From NCBI GenBank assembly GCA_964549335.1, contig CAZJUQ010000038.1, positions 62,001 to 126,000 of the forward strand: 64,000 nucleotides of DNA, given 5' to 3'. The notes under the pieces are model-generated. The model saw nothing but the letters and a program-made list of their open reading frames with translations. It did not search any database and was not told the DNA's origin. Of the stretch, positions 54,307 to 62,556 are shown piece by piece. The translations under genes were made by a program, and so were the position numbers. This stretch comes from Sulfidibacterium sp964549335 (lineage in GTDB: Bacteria > Bacteroidota > Bacteroidia > Bacteroidales > F082). Every line of letters starts with the position of its first letter. Position 1 is the first letter of the stretch.

Positions 54307-55704
54307 TTATTCGCCTGTTTCGTCAATTAATTCAACGTTTTTGTGTTTATTGAAAACCAAATTCACACCGAAATTAACATTGTATAAGTTTGTGTGTTGC
54401 GGGTTTATCATACCGACAATAGAGTTTGTGGCAAAATAGAGTTGTAATGCTCCGGCGTTAATCAATACGGTAAATCCTAAATTGTGCGATGTGAAATCGA
54501 AATTGTAATAATTTATGCCGAGGTTTAAAAACGAACCTATTTGCCTCATGTAATTAATTGAAAATGACGAAATAGCACGTTGATCGAATAGTTCGCCGTA
54601 ATATATGATTGCAGCTTTGTTTTTATCGAAAAATGTGTATGTACCGCTGAAAGTTATTTTCGGAACAAGGTTGGTGTGGTATGCGTTTTCGGTTTCGGTA
54701 AAATCGAAATTCTCTTTTAGTTCGTCGAAAAGTTTATCCGTTAGATTACCTGTAAAAGTTTTATCATCGAATATGTTTTCGAGGAAAATACCTTCGAAAG
54801 ATGCGGAATCGGTTTTTATTTCGTAATTTTTAACCGGTTCGTTCCATTTTATTCTTCCCAAATCGACCAACGAAGCGGCAAAAGAGAGATTGCTTAAAGG
54901 GTTATATTTTACACCGAGGTCTATGGCATATCCTAAATTGTTGGTAAAGCCGAGCCTTCCGAAACGGTCTAAATTATCGTAAAATTCGCTGAACGATTGG
55001 GCATCTACCGAAGTGTTTATTTTGATGTCGGCACTGCCGCTGTGGACATAGGTATCCTCGTCAATTTTTAGCGTAAAATCGGCTTTTTCTATATTAAAAT
55101 TCATATTGCCTATCAAAAATTTGGGCGTTATACCAATGCTTAATTCAGGTGATATTTTACGCGAATAGCTGAAAAAAATTTCTTGATAAATTGTTGAGGA
55201 AGAGTTGTTCCCCGAAAAGTCGGTTGTTTTCCCCACAAACTGTTCGTTGCCAAGCAGAAAAAGTGAGAGGAAATTTTTTGAATACTGGTTGTAAAATGCC
55301 GATTTGAACGACATACCGAAACGGAATTCGTTATCCCCCGACTTTATCCCCAAATACAAAAGGTTTATTGTTGTATTTTCGGATAAAATGTTCTGGTCTT
55401 TTAAAGAGTTTAACAATCCTTCGGGATTAAGGTATAGAGAGTCGTCGCGATAGGTCAGATAATCGTCATATTTAAAACTGCTTCTTATCTCATTATCAAT
55501 ACGGTTGATTAAGGGGATTCCGATAAAAAACGCGTTGTCGCCGTGAAGCATTACGGCAGGATTGATTTGGGAGTTTTGAGGGTAATTTTCCGCCATAAAA
55601 AGCCCGTGACTGAATTGTGAAAAAATCAATTCGGGGAATACGGCGAACATTAATGAAAACAAAAAGACGGCAACAGTTCTCTTTTTTATTTTTTCTTTTG
55701 TCAT
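54307..55704 (-). CDS. DUF5723-like outer-membrane beta-barrel protein
   Basis: 465 residues with a signal peptide (~1-30, FPELIFSQ). The mature start (FMAENYPQNSQINPAVMLHGDNAFFIGIPL) and the long alternation of beta strands match the DUF5723 / PorV-like barrels of Bacteroidota (FRFGMSFKSAFY, GYAIDLGVKYNPLSNLSFAASLVDLGRI, LNLGINYYNF, GFTVLINAGALQLYFATN). Its function is not established; relatives are thought to be outer-membrane proteins of unknown role. A terminator hairpin separates it from the upstream T9SS cargo gene, although readthrough could couple them. A TAnnTTTG match on the minus strand (55741-55734) may be its own promoter. Confidence 0.7.
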   Translation of the reverse strand: MTKEKIKKRTVAVFLFSLMFAVFPELIFSQFSHGLFMAENYPQNSQINPAVMLHGDNAFFIGIPLINRIDNEIRSSFKYDDYLTYRDDSLYLNPEGLLNSLKDQNILSENTTINLLYLGIKSGDNEFRFGMSFKSAFYNQYSKNFLSLFLLGNEQFVGKTTDFSGNNSSSTIYQEIFFSYSRKISPELSIGITPKFLIGNMNFNIEKADFTLKIDEDTYVHSGSADIKINTSVDAQSFSEFYDNLDRFGRLGFTNNLGYAIDLGVKYNPLSNLSFAASLVDLGRIKWNEPVKNYEIKTDSASFEGIFLENIFDDKTFTGNLTDKLFDELKENFDFTETENAYHTNLVPKITFSGTYTFFDKNKAAIIYYGELFDQRAISSFSINYMRQIGSFLNLGINYYNFDFTSHNLGFTVLINAGALQLYFATNSIVGMINPQHTNLYNVNFGVNLVFNKHKNVELIDETGE

Positions 55705-55750
55705 AACACAATTTTTGTCTGTTGTTTTTTACACAAATATATATAAAATA

Positions 55751-55788
55751 TTACCGAGCGGAAACTTATGCGAGTTTCCGCTCGGTAA
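55751..55788 (-). terminator. Strong terminator hairpin after the beta-propeller protein gene
   Basis: A perfect 16-base-pair stem (55751-55766 with 55773-55788; core CCGAGCGGAAACT/AGTTTCCGCTCGG) with a 6-base loop lies 14 bases after the stop codon of the 1000-residue protein on the minus strand. An A/T-rich stretch with TTTT follows. Confidence 0.85.
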
Positions 55789-55802
55789 ATATTCATTTGC
55801 AA

Positions 55803-58800
55803 TTATTTAATAATCATTTTCCCTTTGTCGATTATTATGTTGTTTGATTTTAACATGTATATATACATTCCGTTTTTCAAATTGCCTTTACTGAATGAAA
55901 ATGTTTTTGTTTTACCAATTGTAAACTCTTTTACAATGCGTCCGGATAAGTCATACAAGACAAAAGTACTGTTTCCCGTGACACTCGCTGGCAAATAGAC
56001 AGTAGTAGTGTTAGTAAACGGGTTAGGGGCTATTTTAACTTTGTTCTTCCCTTTATTATCGGGATAATACTCATCCGTTCCGTTTGGTTCGGCAATTTTT
56101 GTCACAACAACATTTGTTAAAACGGGAGGTTCATAATCGAAATAAATATCGGCACGGTTGCATATGGAATCACCAATAACAAGATTTGTATTGGATTTTA
56201 TTCTGTATTTAATATAGCCGTGACTGGCCGGTTCGTTTGTGGTGCTATCGGGAAGTAAAATATTGTTGAAAGTAAACGTAATGACTCGTTGAGTAATCGA
56301 AACATTATAATTGTGACTTGCTCCCAACATTTCAAAAGTTGAAACATCAAGATTATTGTCAAGCGTATCTATTACAACGGCATTGAAACAGGTGTCGTTT
56401 CCCGTATTTTGAAAGCGTATTGTATATTCAAGTGGATATCTTGTTTCTACCTGATGTGGTGTAAAGGGAAGTGTGTCGTTAGGTGAAACATAAATTTCAT
56501 TGGGATCGTGAGGAAAATTAATCTGGATACATAACATATTCCACCAGCAGAAAGGCCAATAATAGTAATCGCAGTGTAATATACTATCGGTTACGTAACC
56601 GGTTGTATCACCTGTAACAGGATCGGTAACGGGAACCGAATCGCATTGTGTTGTAGGTTCACCCGTGTTCGGGTCCGATACTTCATAACAATCGTCAACA
56701 TAATAACAGTTAATATAAATTAGACGAGGGTAACATGCCCACCAAAACCAACAAATCCAAATGTTATTAATATCCCTGTTTTGTAAGTCTTGTTGTTTTT
56801 CATTAGTTAGTATAGTATCCACCTTACGATGTACTGAGATTGTTCTCGTTTCAAAAGGATTAAGGTCATAAACATACCAGTAAACAGAATCGTTGTTTAT
56901 ACCATCTTCGGGGGGGTCGCTGTACAAATAAATCAGATTTTCGTTTTGTGGCAATGAAACGGTTGTGGAATCAAGAGGTACAGTACCCACATTTCTAACC
57001 GATAGATAGGTGATAAATTCTTGTCCCTTTCGTGCTGACGGGACACTCATTACTGATGTTTCAAGGTATGCAGAATCCACAATGGAATGAAGAGCAATAT
57101 TATTATCACTACTTATTTCGCCAGTTCCAGAAAAAGATATGTCAATATTATCAGGAGTTGCATTAAAAAGGTCATTGGGCTGTGGTACAAGAGTATAATT
57201 TCCGGCGGGTAACAAAATTTCATAATTACCATCCTCGCCACTAAGATAATAATCGTCACCTATTTGGAGTACTAAATTTGAAACGCCAATGTCATCCAAA
57301 TCCATATGTCCATTATTATTAGCATCGTAATAAACTCTACCTGAAAACACATTCATTTCTTCCGATAAACGAGCCATAAATAAATCGTAGCCACCTTGAT
57401 TTGTCAATGCAATATTGTTAAATGATATGTTTGCATTCGATTGTCCAAAAACTAAAATGTCTGTATCATCATTTGATAAACTTACCCCTATATCATCAGC
57501 ATTTCCAGATGCTGTTTTTATCCATTGAAACATTGACACTTTGTTAATTTTTAAAACAAACATATCAGATGAGCCAGAAACCCCCGAATTATTTGCTACT
57601 ACAGAAGGTTGTATAAATAAATAATCGCTCTTGAAACTACCAGTTACATAAACATTTTCATCATTATCAAGTGTTATATCGGTTACCGTTTCATCAGAGT
57701 CACCTCCTAATCCCAAAATAAAATATCTTCTTCCGTCCGGTAAATATTTAACTAAAAACCCATCATAAGTTCCGTTGCCCTGACCGTAATTATTAAGAGA
57801 CGATTCTCCGTCTGTCATTAAAATGGAGCTGTTAAAAATACCTCCCATATAGATATTTCCTGTATTTTGATCAACGTAAAGCCTTGTGGGAGTTTCATTC
57901 ATTACACCTTTGTAATGAACCACCCAACTTACTGTGCCAGCAGGAGAATACTTAACCAAAAAAGCATCGTTAAAATAAAGGTTGAAATTAGTCAATGTTT
58001 TGTTGCCGAAAATTATTTGGGTACCCTTAAAGGTTCCTGTCGCAATAATATTACCTTGATTGTCAACTGAAATATCCTGGTAGTGGTCAATATTATCACT
58101 ACCATTGGTTTGCGCCCAAACCAAGTTTCCCGAAGCATCATATTTTACAAGAAAAATATCAGAAGTATTTGTTGTATTATCTTGATTGACAAAAGAGACA
58201 CCTTCAATATTAATTGTATCACTGTAAAACCAACCTGCCAAATAAACAGACGAGCCGGAAGGGTCAACAGCTACCGCTCTTGCTTTGTCGCGATAAATTC
58301 CTCCGAAATTTTTAGCCCAAAGTACTGTTCCGTTTGCATCAAACTTAACTATAAAAGGGTCGAATTCCCCGCCGGGATTGGTGTTGTTCAAAGTAATATT
58401 ATCAAATGTGATGGTAGAGATTCTAAAAGAACCTGTAAGGTAACAATTACCTGAATTGTCAATGTCCAAATCAAGGGCATTGTAAATGTCACCGTACGCG
58501 TTTGAATCGTTTTCAGGCGTGTAAGCCCAAAGCACGTTCCAGTTTGCATCGTACTTTACAAGGTACAAATCGGGAAGAAAGTCGTTACCATTAGCATTGT
58601 TAAGAATAAAGTTCCCGAAAGTAATTGAGGGTCCGCTAAAATAGCCGCAAATATAATGGTTGCCGCTATTGTCGGTTTTTTGAGTCATAACGATGTCGTC
58701 GCCTGAGCTTCCGACACCAATAGCCCAGTTAAATCCCTGAGCATTTACGCTGGTTGTCACTAGTAGGGCAAACAGAGTAATCACAATAATTAGTTTAGTT

Positions 58801-58805
58801 TTCAT
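55803..58805 (-). CDS. Secreted beta-propeller-repeat protein with DUF7619-like and T9SS sorting domains
   Basis: 1000 residues. Signal peptide ~1-23 (VTTSVNAQG). Residues ~24-480 hold SBBP-type repeats (GN.Y..G.F...I.F, LVKYDANWNVLWA, FDANGTVLWAKNFGG, VAVDPSGSSVYLAGWF). A Cna/SdrD-like domain follows (~487-570, VYYDANNNGHMDLDDIGV). A beta domain next has YLSVRNVGTVPLDSTTV. Residues ~680-765 form an odd insert rich in Trp, Cys and Tyr. A DUF7619-like domain follows (~765-910, PLEYTIRFQNTGNDTCFNAVV, DIYFDYEPPVLTN). A sorting domain closes it (~925-1000, IAPNPFTNTT). It is exported to the surface by T9SS. The role of the propeller is unknown. It lies 35 bases after a lipoprotein gene. Confidence 0.85.
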   Translation of the reverse strand: MKTKLIIVITLFALLVTTSVNAQGFNWAIGVGSSGDDIVMTQKTDNSGNHYICGYFSGPSITFGNFILNNANGNDFLPDLYLVKYDANWNVLWAYTPENDSNAYGDIYNALDLDIDNSGNCYLTGSFRISTITFDNITLNNTNPGGEFDPFIVKFDANGTVLWAKNFGGIYRDKARAVAVDPSGSSVYLAGWFYSDTINIEGVSFVNQDNTTNTSDIFLVKYDASGNLVWAQTNGSDNIDHYQDISVDNQGNIIATGTFKGTQIIFGNKTLTNFNLYFNDAFLVKYSPAGTVSWVVHYKGVMNETPTRLYVDQNTGNIYMGGIFNSSILMTDGESSLNNYGQGNGTYDGFLVKYLPDGRRYFILGLGGDSDETVTDITLDNDENVYVTGSFKSDYLFIQPSVVANNSGVSGSSDMFVLKINKVSMFQWIKTASGNADDIGVSLSNDDTDILVFGQSNANISFNNIALTNQGGYDLFMARLSEEMNVFSGRVYYDANNNGHMDLDDIGVSNLVLQIGDDYYLSGEDGNYEILLPAGNYTLVPQPNDLFNATPDNIDISFSGTGEISSDNNIALHSIVDSAYLETSVMSVPSARKGQEFITYLSVRNVGTVPLDSTTVSLPQNENLIYLYSDPPEDGINNDSVYWYVYDLNPFETRTISVHRKVDTILTNEKQQDLQNRDINNIWICWFWWACYPRLIYINCYYVDDCYEVSDPNTGEPTTQCDSVPVTDPVTGDTTGYVTDSILHCDYYYWPFCWWNMLCIQINFPHDPNEIYVSPNDTLPFTPHQVETRYPLEYTIRFQNTGNDTCFNAVVIDTLDNNLDVSTFEMLGASHNYNVSITQRVITFTFNNILLPDSTTNEPASHGYIKYRIKSNTNLVIGDSICNRADIYFDYEPPVLTNVVVTKIAEPNGTDEYYPDNKGKNKVKIAPNPFTNTTTVYLPASVTGNSTFVLYDLSGRIVKEFTIGKTKTFSFSKGNLKNGMYIYMLKSNNIIIDKGKMIIK

Positions 58806-58840
58806 AAGTTTTGAATTAAAGTGTTAATAAAAAGAAAGTC

Positions 58841-60466
58841 CTATTTGTTGTATTTTACTCCGATTTGAAAGCGTAAGAAATTATCGGCAAAAATCTTAAC
58901 GGGATTGTCACCCGGCGTTTCCAACATGGCATGTACTTGCAGTGCTTGGGTAACATGTTTTATGTTGTTAAATCTTTCGGCGTTCATATTTGCCGTATAA
59001 ATTGTTTTTGTGGGTTTTACGGGTCGCAATGTTTCGTTGTCAAATTCTCCGTGTTCTATTTCCGGATTTGTGGTAAATAACGAATCGAGAATTTGATTTT
59101 CGGAATTGAGAAAATATATTTGAAGTTTCATGTCGAGAGGAAAGTTATTGGTAAATACAATATTAAAGTCGGTCGATTCGACATCTTGAATGTTTTCGTC
59201 GAAATAAAACAGGTAATTGTCTTCCAAAATCAAACCGTTGGTACTTCCGAACATGGGCAATTCAACTTCGGTGGATAAGGTTACTATACTATTTTCGTTA
59301 GCAAAGTTTTCCGTTATATTGCCGCCGGGATTTATCTTTCCTCTGATTTTGACAATAAAAAAGTCGGGAGAATATTTGATTATATCCCTTATGTTGCTGT
59401 TTTCCCGGTTTAGTGCCAATTCCGTAACAGCAAAGCTGTTCTCCGTTTCAGGGTAGTTTATTAACCATTCGTCTGGTAAACCCGGACCTTCAACTTCAAT
59501 TACATCGTGTGATTGGTCGATATAGTGTGCTTCGAGCGAAACAAACGTTAATCCTGCAGGGGCTCCAACGCCGTTTTCGGCAATGATTTTAACAAGCGGA
59601 TTTTCAAAATCTATTGTCCCTTCCATGTGGCTTTCGTAAATGTTCAGGTAAATAGTGTCGGTATATACCGGAAACTCTATTTGCCCGGCATACCCGTAAA
59701 AATTTTGAAGGGCAATATTTGAAATGTGTTCCTCAAAATGAAAGGTGTACGGCGAATTGTCGGGTTCTTGGTTGTTGATAACATATACGTCCGATTCTAT
59801 TCGCAAAAGATTGTACTGCGAACCCTGGTGAGAGAAACTGACATCGTAACCGCTCAAATCTATGGTTTCGCTAATTGTTCCACCCGTTTGGTAATTGTAA
59901 AGAATTGTTTTGGAATATGGCTCATTGTCTTTAACGGCACCGGGAATGGTGATTTTAAGTATGGCATCTTTGTTCAGGTCGGTACTGAAGTCGAACTGTA
60001 TTAAACATGATTTGAATAGTGCTTTCTCAATACGTTGATCCTCCCTGAGTTCAAAATTGACGTTTTGTGCATAGGGAGCAAAAACCGTATCGCCGGGCGG
60101 AACATATCCCGGCATTTCGAAATTAAAATCATCCGCATTGTCTATTTCGTCCGTATCCAAATATTCCAAAATGGGAGATGAAGTAATGGAGCCGTTGTAA
60201 ACTATCTTTATCAATCCGTTTTCATCTTGCGTTAAATGTGTGGAATCGTTTATTAAATCGCCAATCTGTAATTTTCCGTGTACTACGGGCAAACACCATG
60301 AGGCCGGATTGGGTTGGTTTTTTGCAAACCTGTCGAAATCAAAACGCCCCTTTTGACATCCGGTATCAATTAATATCAAAAACAGGTACAGAATCGATAT
60401 AATTAAAAAAACTCTTGGTTTGTTCGAAACATTACTTTTTAAACGTGGTTTTTTGTTTGTATTCAT
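58841..60466 (-). CDS. Putative outer-membrane lipoprotein of unknown function
   Basis: 541 residues. A long positively charged start (MNTNKKPRLKSNVSNKPRV) and hydrophobic segment lead to LIDTGCQKG, a likely lipidation site, although Asp at -3 is unusual for a lipobox. The rest is a beta-rich protein (PVVHGKLQIGDLINDSTH, DEIDNADDFNFEMPGYVPPGDT, LQIGVKYNK at the end) with no recognised domain. Its position, 35 bases upstream of the propeller protein gene, suggests one operon, and proteins of this type are often found near DUF5723 barrels. Function cannot be named. Confidence 0.65.
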   Translation of the reverse strand: MNTNKKPRLKSNVSNKPRVFLIISILYLFLILIDTGCQKGRFDFDRFAKNQPNPASWCLPVVHGKLQIGDLINDSTHLTQDENGLIKIVYNGSITSSPILEYLDTDEIDNADDFNFEMPGYVPPGDTVFAPYAQNVNFELREDQRIEKALFKSCLIQFDFSTDLNKDAILKITIPGAVKDNEPYSKTILYNYQTGGTISETIDLSGYDVSFSHQGSQYNLLRIESDVYVINNQEPDNSPYTFHFEEHISNIALQNFYGYAGQIEFPVYTDTIYLNIYESHMEGTIDFENPLVKIIAENGVGAPAGLTFVSLEAHYIDQSHDVIEVEGPGLPDEWLINYPETENSFAVTELALNRENSNIRDIIKYSPDFFIVKIRGKINPGGNITENFANENSIVTLSTEVELPMFGSTNGLILEDNYLFYFDENIQDVESTDFNIVFTNNFPLDMKLQIYFLNSENQILDSLFTTNPEIEHGEFDNETLRPVKPTKTIYTANMNAERFNNIKHVTQALQVHAMLETPGDNPVKIFADNFLRFQIGVKYNK

Positions 60467-60676
60467 GACAGTTAGCTCTATATTAAAAATTGCATTTTAA
60501 AATATTTGCAAGCTCTCTTTTTGCCGGTTTTTGCAATAGATTGTGTAAAAATACAATAAAAACCTTTTATAAACAATTATATGCCTGAAAAAATTGTTGA
60601 TAATTATTTACCCACTTATCATTAATGTATAACATCCGTGTAATCAGCCGTTTGTAAATTTTATTAAGAAAATAAT

Positions 60677-60703
60677 GTTGAAAAACGGTAACCTTTTTTC
60701 AAC
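60677..60703. repeat. Inverted repeat upstream of the MraZ boxes
   Basis: GTTGAAAAA (60677-60685) and TTTTTCAAC (60695-60703) are complementary around a centre containing GGTAACC. The hairpin ends 4 bases before the first GTGG box. It may be a terminator against upstream transcription or an operator. Confidence 0.4.
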
Positions 60704-60706
60704 AAA

Positions 60707-60741
60707 GTGGTAAAATGTGGGTGATTGTGTAATATTGTGGG
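60707..60741 (+). promoter_or_regulatory. MraZ operator ladder of four boxes at 10-base spacing
   Basis: GTGGT (60707), GTGGG (60717), GTGTA (60727) and GTGGG (60737) start exactly 10 bases apart. In studied bacteria MraZ binds direct TGGG- or GTG-type repeats with this period upstream of its own gene and represses the dcw cluster. A TATATTTA close to the -7 consensus follows at 60752-60759, so bound MraZ would cover the promoter. The third box is degenerate. Confidence 0.7.
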
Positions 60742-60778
60742 AATTTTGTAGTATATTTACGCCGTAAAAACAGAAAAA

Positions 60779-61234
60779 ATGATAAAGCCTCTTGGCAATT
60801 CGGAAGTAAAGCTTGACGCGAAGGGAAGGTTTTTATTACCAGCGCGTTACAGGGAGATTCTTGGCGATACCGTCAAAGAGGGTTTTGTTTTGAAGCGCAG
60901 TATTTTCAAAAAATGTTTGGAGCTGTTTACGCTTGAAAATTGGGAACATGAATCGGCAATGGTAAATAAGTTGAACATGTTCAAAAAGAAAAATTCTGTT
61001 TTTGCAACACAATTTATGGCGGGAGTCAGGGTAGTTGAGCTTGATAATAGCGGAAGGCTGCTTATTCCGAAAGATTTGTTGCGATACGGCGGGCTCACAA
61101 AAAACATAGTCCTTACGGAAATCAATAAACGTATCGAGATTTGGGACAAAGCCGAGTACGAAAGGTTTATTGCCGAAGAGCGCGACAATTTCGGAGATCT
61201 TGCCGAAGAGGTTATGAGCGATTTGGATATTTAG
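60779..61234 (+). CDS. mraZ: Transcriptional regulator MraZ
   Basis: 151 residues. Two AbrB-like swapped-hairpin domains each carry the DNA-binding D-x-x-x-R motif: LDAKGRFLLPARYREIL (~13-29) and LDNSGRLLIPKDLLRYGGL (~89-107). It forms ring oligomers and represses the dcw genes by binding repeats such as those just upstream. It is first in the cluster, 14 bases before rsmH. Confidence 0.96.
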   Translation: MIKPLGNSEVKLDAKGRFLLPARYREILGDTVKEGFVLKRSIFKKCLELFTLENWEHESAMVNKLNMFKKKNSVFATQFMAGVRVVELDNSGRLLIPKDLLRYGGLTKNIVLTEINKRIEIWDKAEYERFIAEERDNFGDLAEEVMSDLDI

Positions 61235-61248
61235 TAAGGATAAAAAAT

Positions 61249-62148
61249 ATGTATCACAATCCGGTATTGCTGCAAGAGAGCATAAAAGGTTTAAATATTC
61301 GTGAGGGAGGCACTTACGTTGATGCCACTTTTGGGGGGGGTGGCCACTCCGGAGCTATTTTGGAAAAACTCGGCAACGGACGCCTGTTGGTGTTCGATAC
61401 CGACAGTGATGCGAAAAGGAATTTGCCGGATGACAAACGGATAATTTTTATAAACCAGAATTTCAGATACTTAAAAAATTTTTTACGCCTTTACGATGCT
61501 TTACCCATAGACGGGTTGCTTGCCGACCTCGGAGTCTCTTCTTTCCAGTTCGACAAACCCGAAAAAGGTTTCTCAACACGCTTCGACGGACCTCTTGACA
61601 TGCGCATGAGTCACAACTTGTTGCTTTCGGCTGCCGACGTGGTTAACACTTACGACGAAAACGGATTGAGCGAAATTATTTGGCAATACGGCGAAATAAA
61701 AAATCATAAATGCATTGCAAGAAAAATTGTCGAGGCAAGGAATAAAAAGCCCATTAAAACAACTTTTCAACTTATTGAAGCCGTAAGCATATGTATTCCG
61801 CCTGCCAAACGCAACAAATTGCTTGCCATGCTTTTCCAGGCTTTACGCATCGAAGTAAACGGGGAACTTGAAGCTCTCAAAGAGCTGTTGGTACAGGCCA
61901 AAGAGGCTTTGCGACCGGGAGGGCGGCTTGTGGTCATATCGTACCATTCGCTCGAAGACAGACTTGTTAAGAACTTTATAAAAACCGGAAATTTCAGGGG
62001 AATGTTACAAAAAGATTTTTTCGGTAACCCGATCCGGGAAATGGAACCTCTGCACAACAAAGCAATAGTGCCGGACAAAGAGGAAACAGAGCGCAACCCG
62101 AGAGCACGTTCGGCAAAACTGAGAATAGCAAAAAAGTGTGAACCATGA
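61249..62148 (+). CDS. rsmH: 16S rRNA m4C1402 methyltransferase RsmH
   Basis: 299 residues from ATG 61249 (MYHNPVLLQESIKGL), which has AAGGA at the right distance upstream. The frame stays open back into mraZ, but that stretch is not RsmH-like. SAM-binding DATFGGGGHSGAIL, the ADLGVSSFQFD block, RFDGPLDMRM and FQALRIEVNGELEAL are diagnostic. It methylates N4 of C1402 in the ribosomal P site. It overlaps ftsL by four bases (ATGA). Confidence 0.96.
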   Translation: MYHNPVLLQESIKGLNIREGGTYVDATFGGGGHSGAILEKLGNGRLLVFDTDSDAKRNLPDDKRIIFINQNFRYLKNFLRLYDALPIDGLLADLGVSSFQFDKPEKGFSTRFDGPLDMRMSHNLLLSAADVVNTYDENGLSEIIWQYGEIKNHKCIARKIVEARNKKPIKTTFQLIEAVSICIPPAKRNKLLAMLFQALRIEVNGELEALKELLVQAKEALRPGGRLVVISYHSLEDRLVKNFIKTGNFRGMLQKDFFGNPIREMEPLHNKAIVPDKEETERNPRARSAKLRIAKKCEP

Positions 62149-62552
62149 AAGCAAACCGATTTAAAGAGGTACATCCGGAAGAACCGGCAGTGGAACATGA
62201 GGAGACTCTTGAAAAAGAGCCCGGTTGGATTGTTAAGGTTTTGAGGAATGTTTTGGGAGGGGCGTTTTTTGAAAACGAACAGAGTTTCAGGATAATACCC
62301 TTTCTGCTTTACGTGGCATTGCTGGCTTTGCTCTACATAACAAACAGTTACATGATAGAGGAAAAGACAAGAAAAATAAACAAACTGCAAAAAGAGATAA
62401 AAGAGTACAGATACGAAAGCATTACTCTGAAATCGAAATTATTAACAATAAGCAGACAATCGAAACTTTCGGAAAAATTGCAAAAAATGGGTATCAAGGA
62501 AAATATGGAACCTGTCAAAACAATAATTATTGACAACAAAAACGAAAAGTAG
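62145..62552 (+). CDS. ftsL: FtsL-like cell division protein
   Basis: 135 residues. A short cytoplasmic region is followed by one membrane helix (~48-68, IIPFLLYVALLALLYITNSYM) and a periplasmic coiled coil (EEKTRKINKLQKEIKEYRYE, LKSKLLTISRQSKLSEKLQKMG). Sequence similarity in this family is low, but topology, length and place between rsmH and ftsI are decisive. It recruits and activates the FtsWI septal synthase together with FtsB. Confidence 0.85.
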   Translation: MKANRFKEVHPEEPAVEHEETLEKEPGWIVKVLRNVLGGAFFENEQSFRIIPFLLYVALLALLYITNSYMIEEKTRKINKLQKEIKEYRYESITLKSKLLTISRQSKLSEKLQKMGIKENMEPVKTIIIDNKNEK

Positions 62553-62556
62553 CTTA

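Larger units (their letters stand above)
60467..60778. other. 312-base divergent intergenic region
   Basis: The region lies between the lipoprotein gene (-) and mraZ (+). It holds a hairpin (60677-60703) and a MraZ-type operator ladder (60707-60741) close to mraZ. The A/T-rich left part has no clear minus-strand TAnnTTTG for the lipoprotein gene and no coding frame. Confidence 0.6.

Noticed and set aside
61141..61248. Extension of rsmH by 36 codons into mraZ
   Set aside because: The extra residues are Arg-rich antiphase reading of mraZ; MYHNPVLL at 61249 with an upstream AAGGA is the family start.
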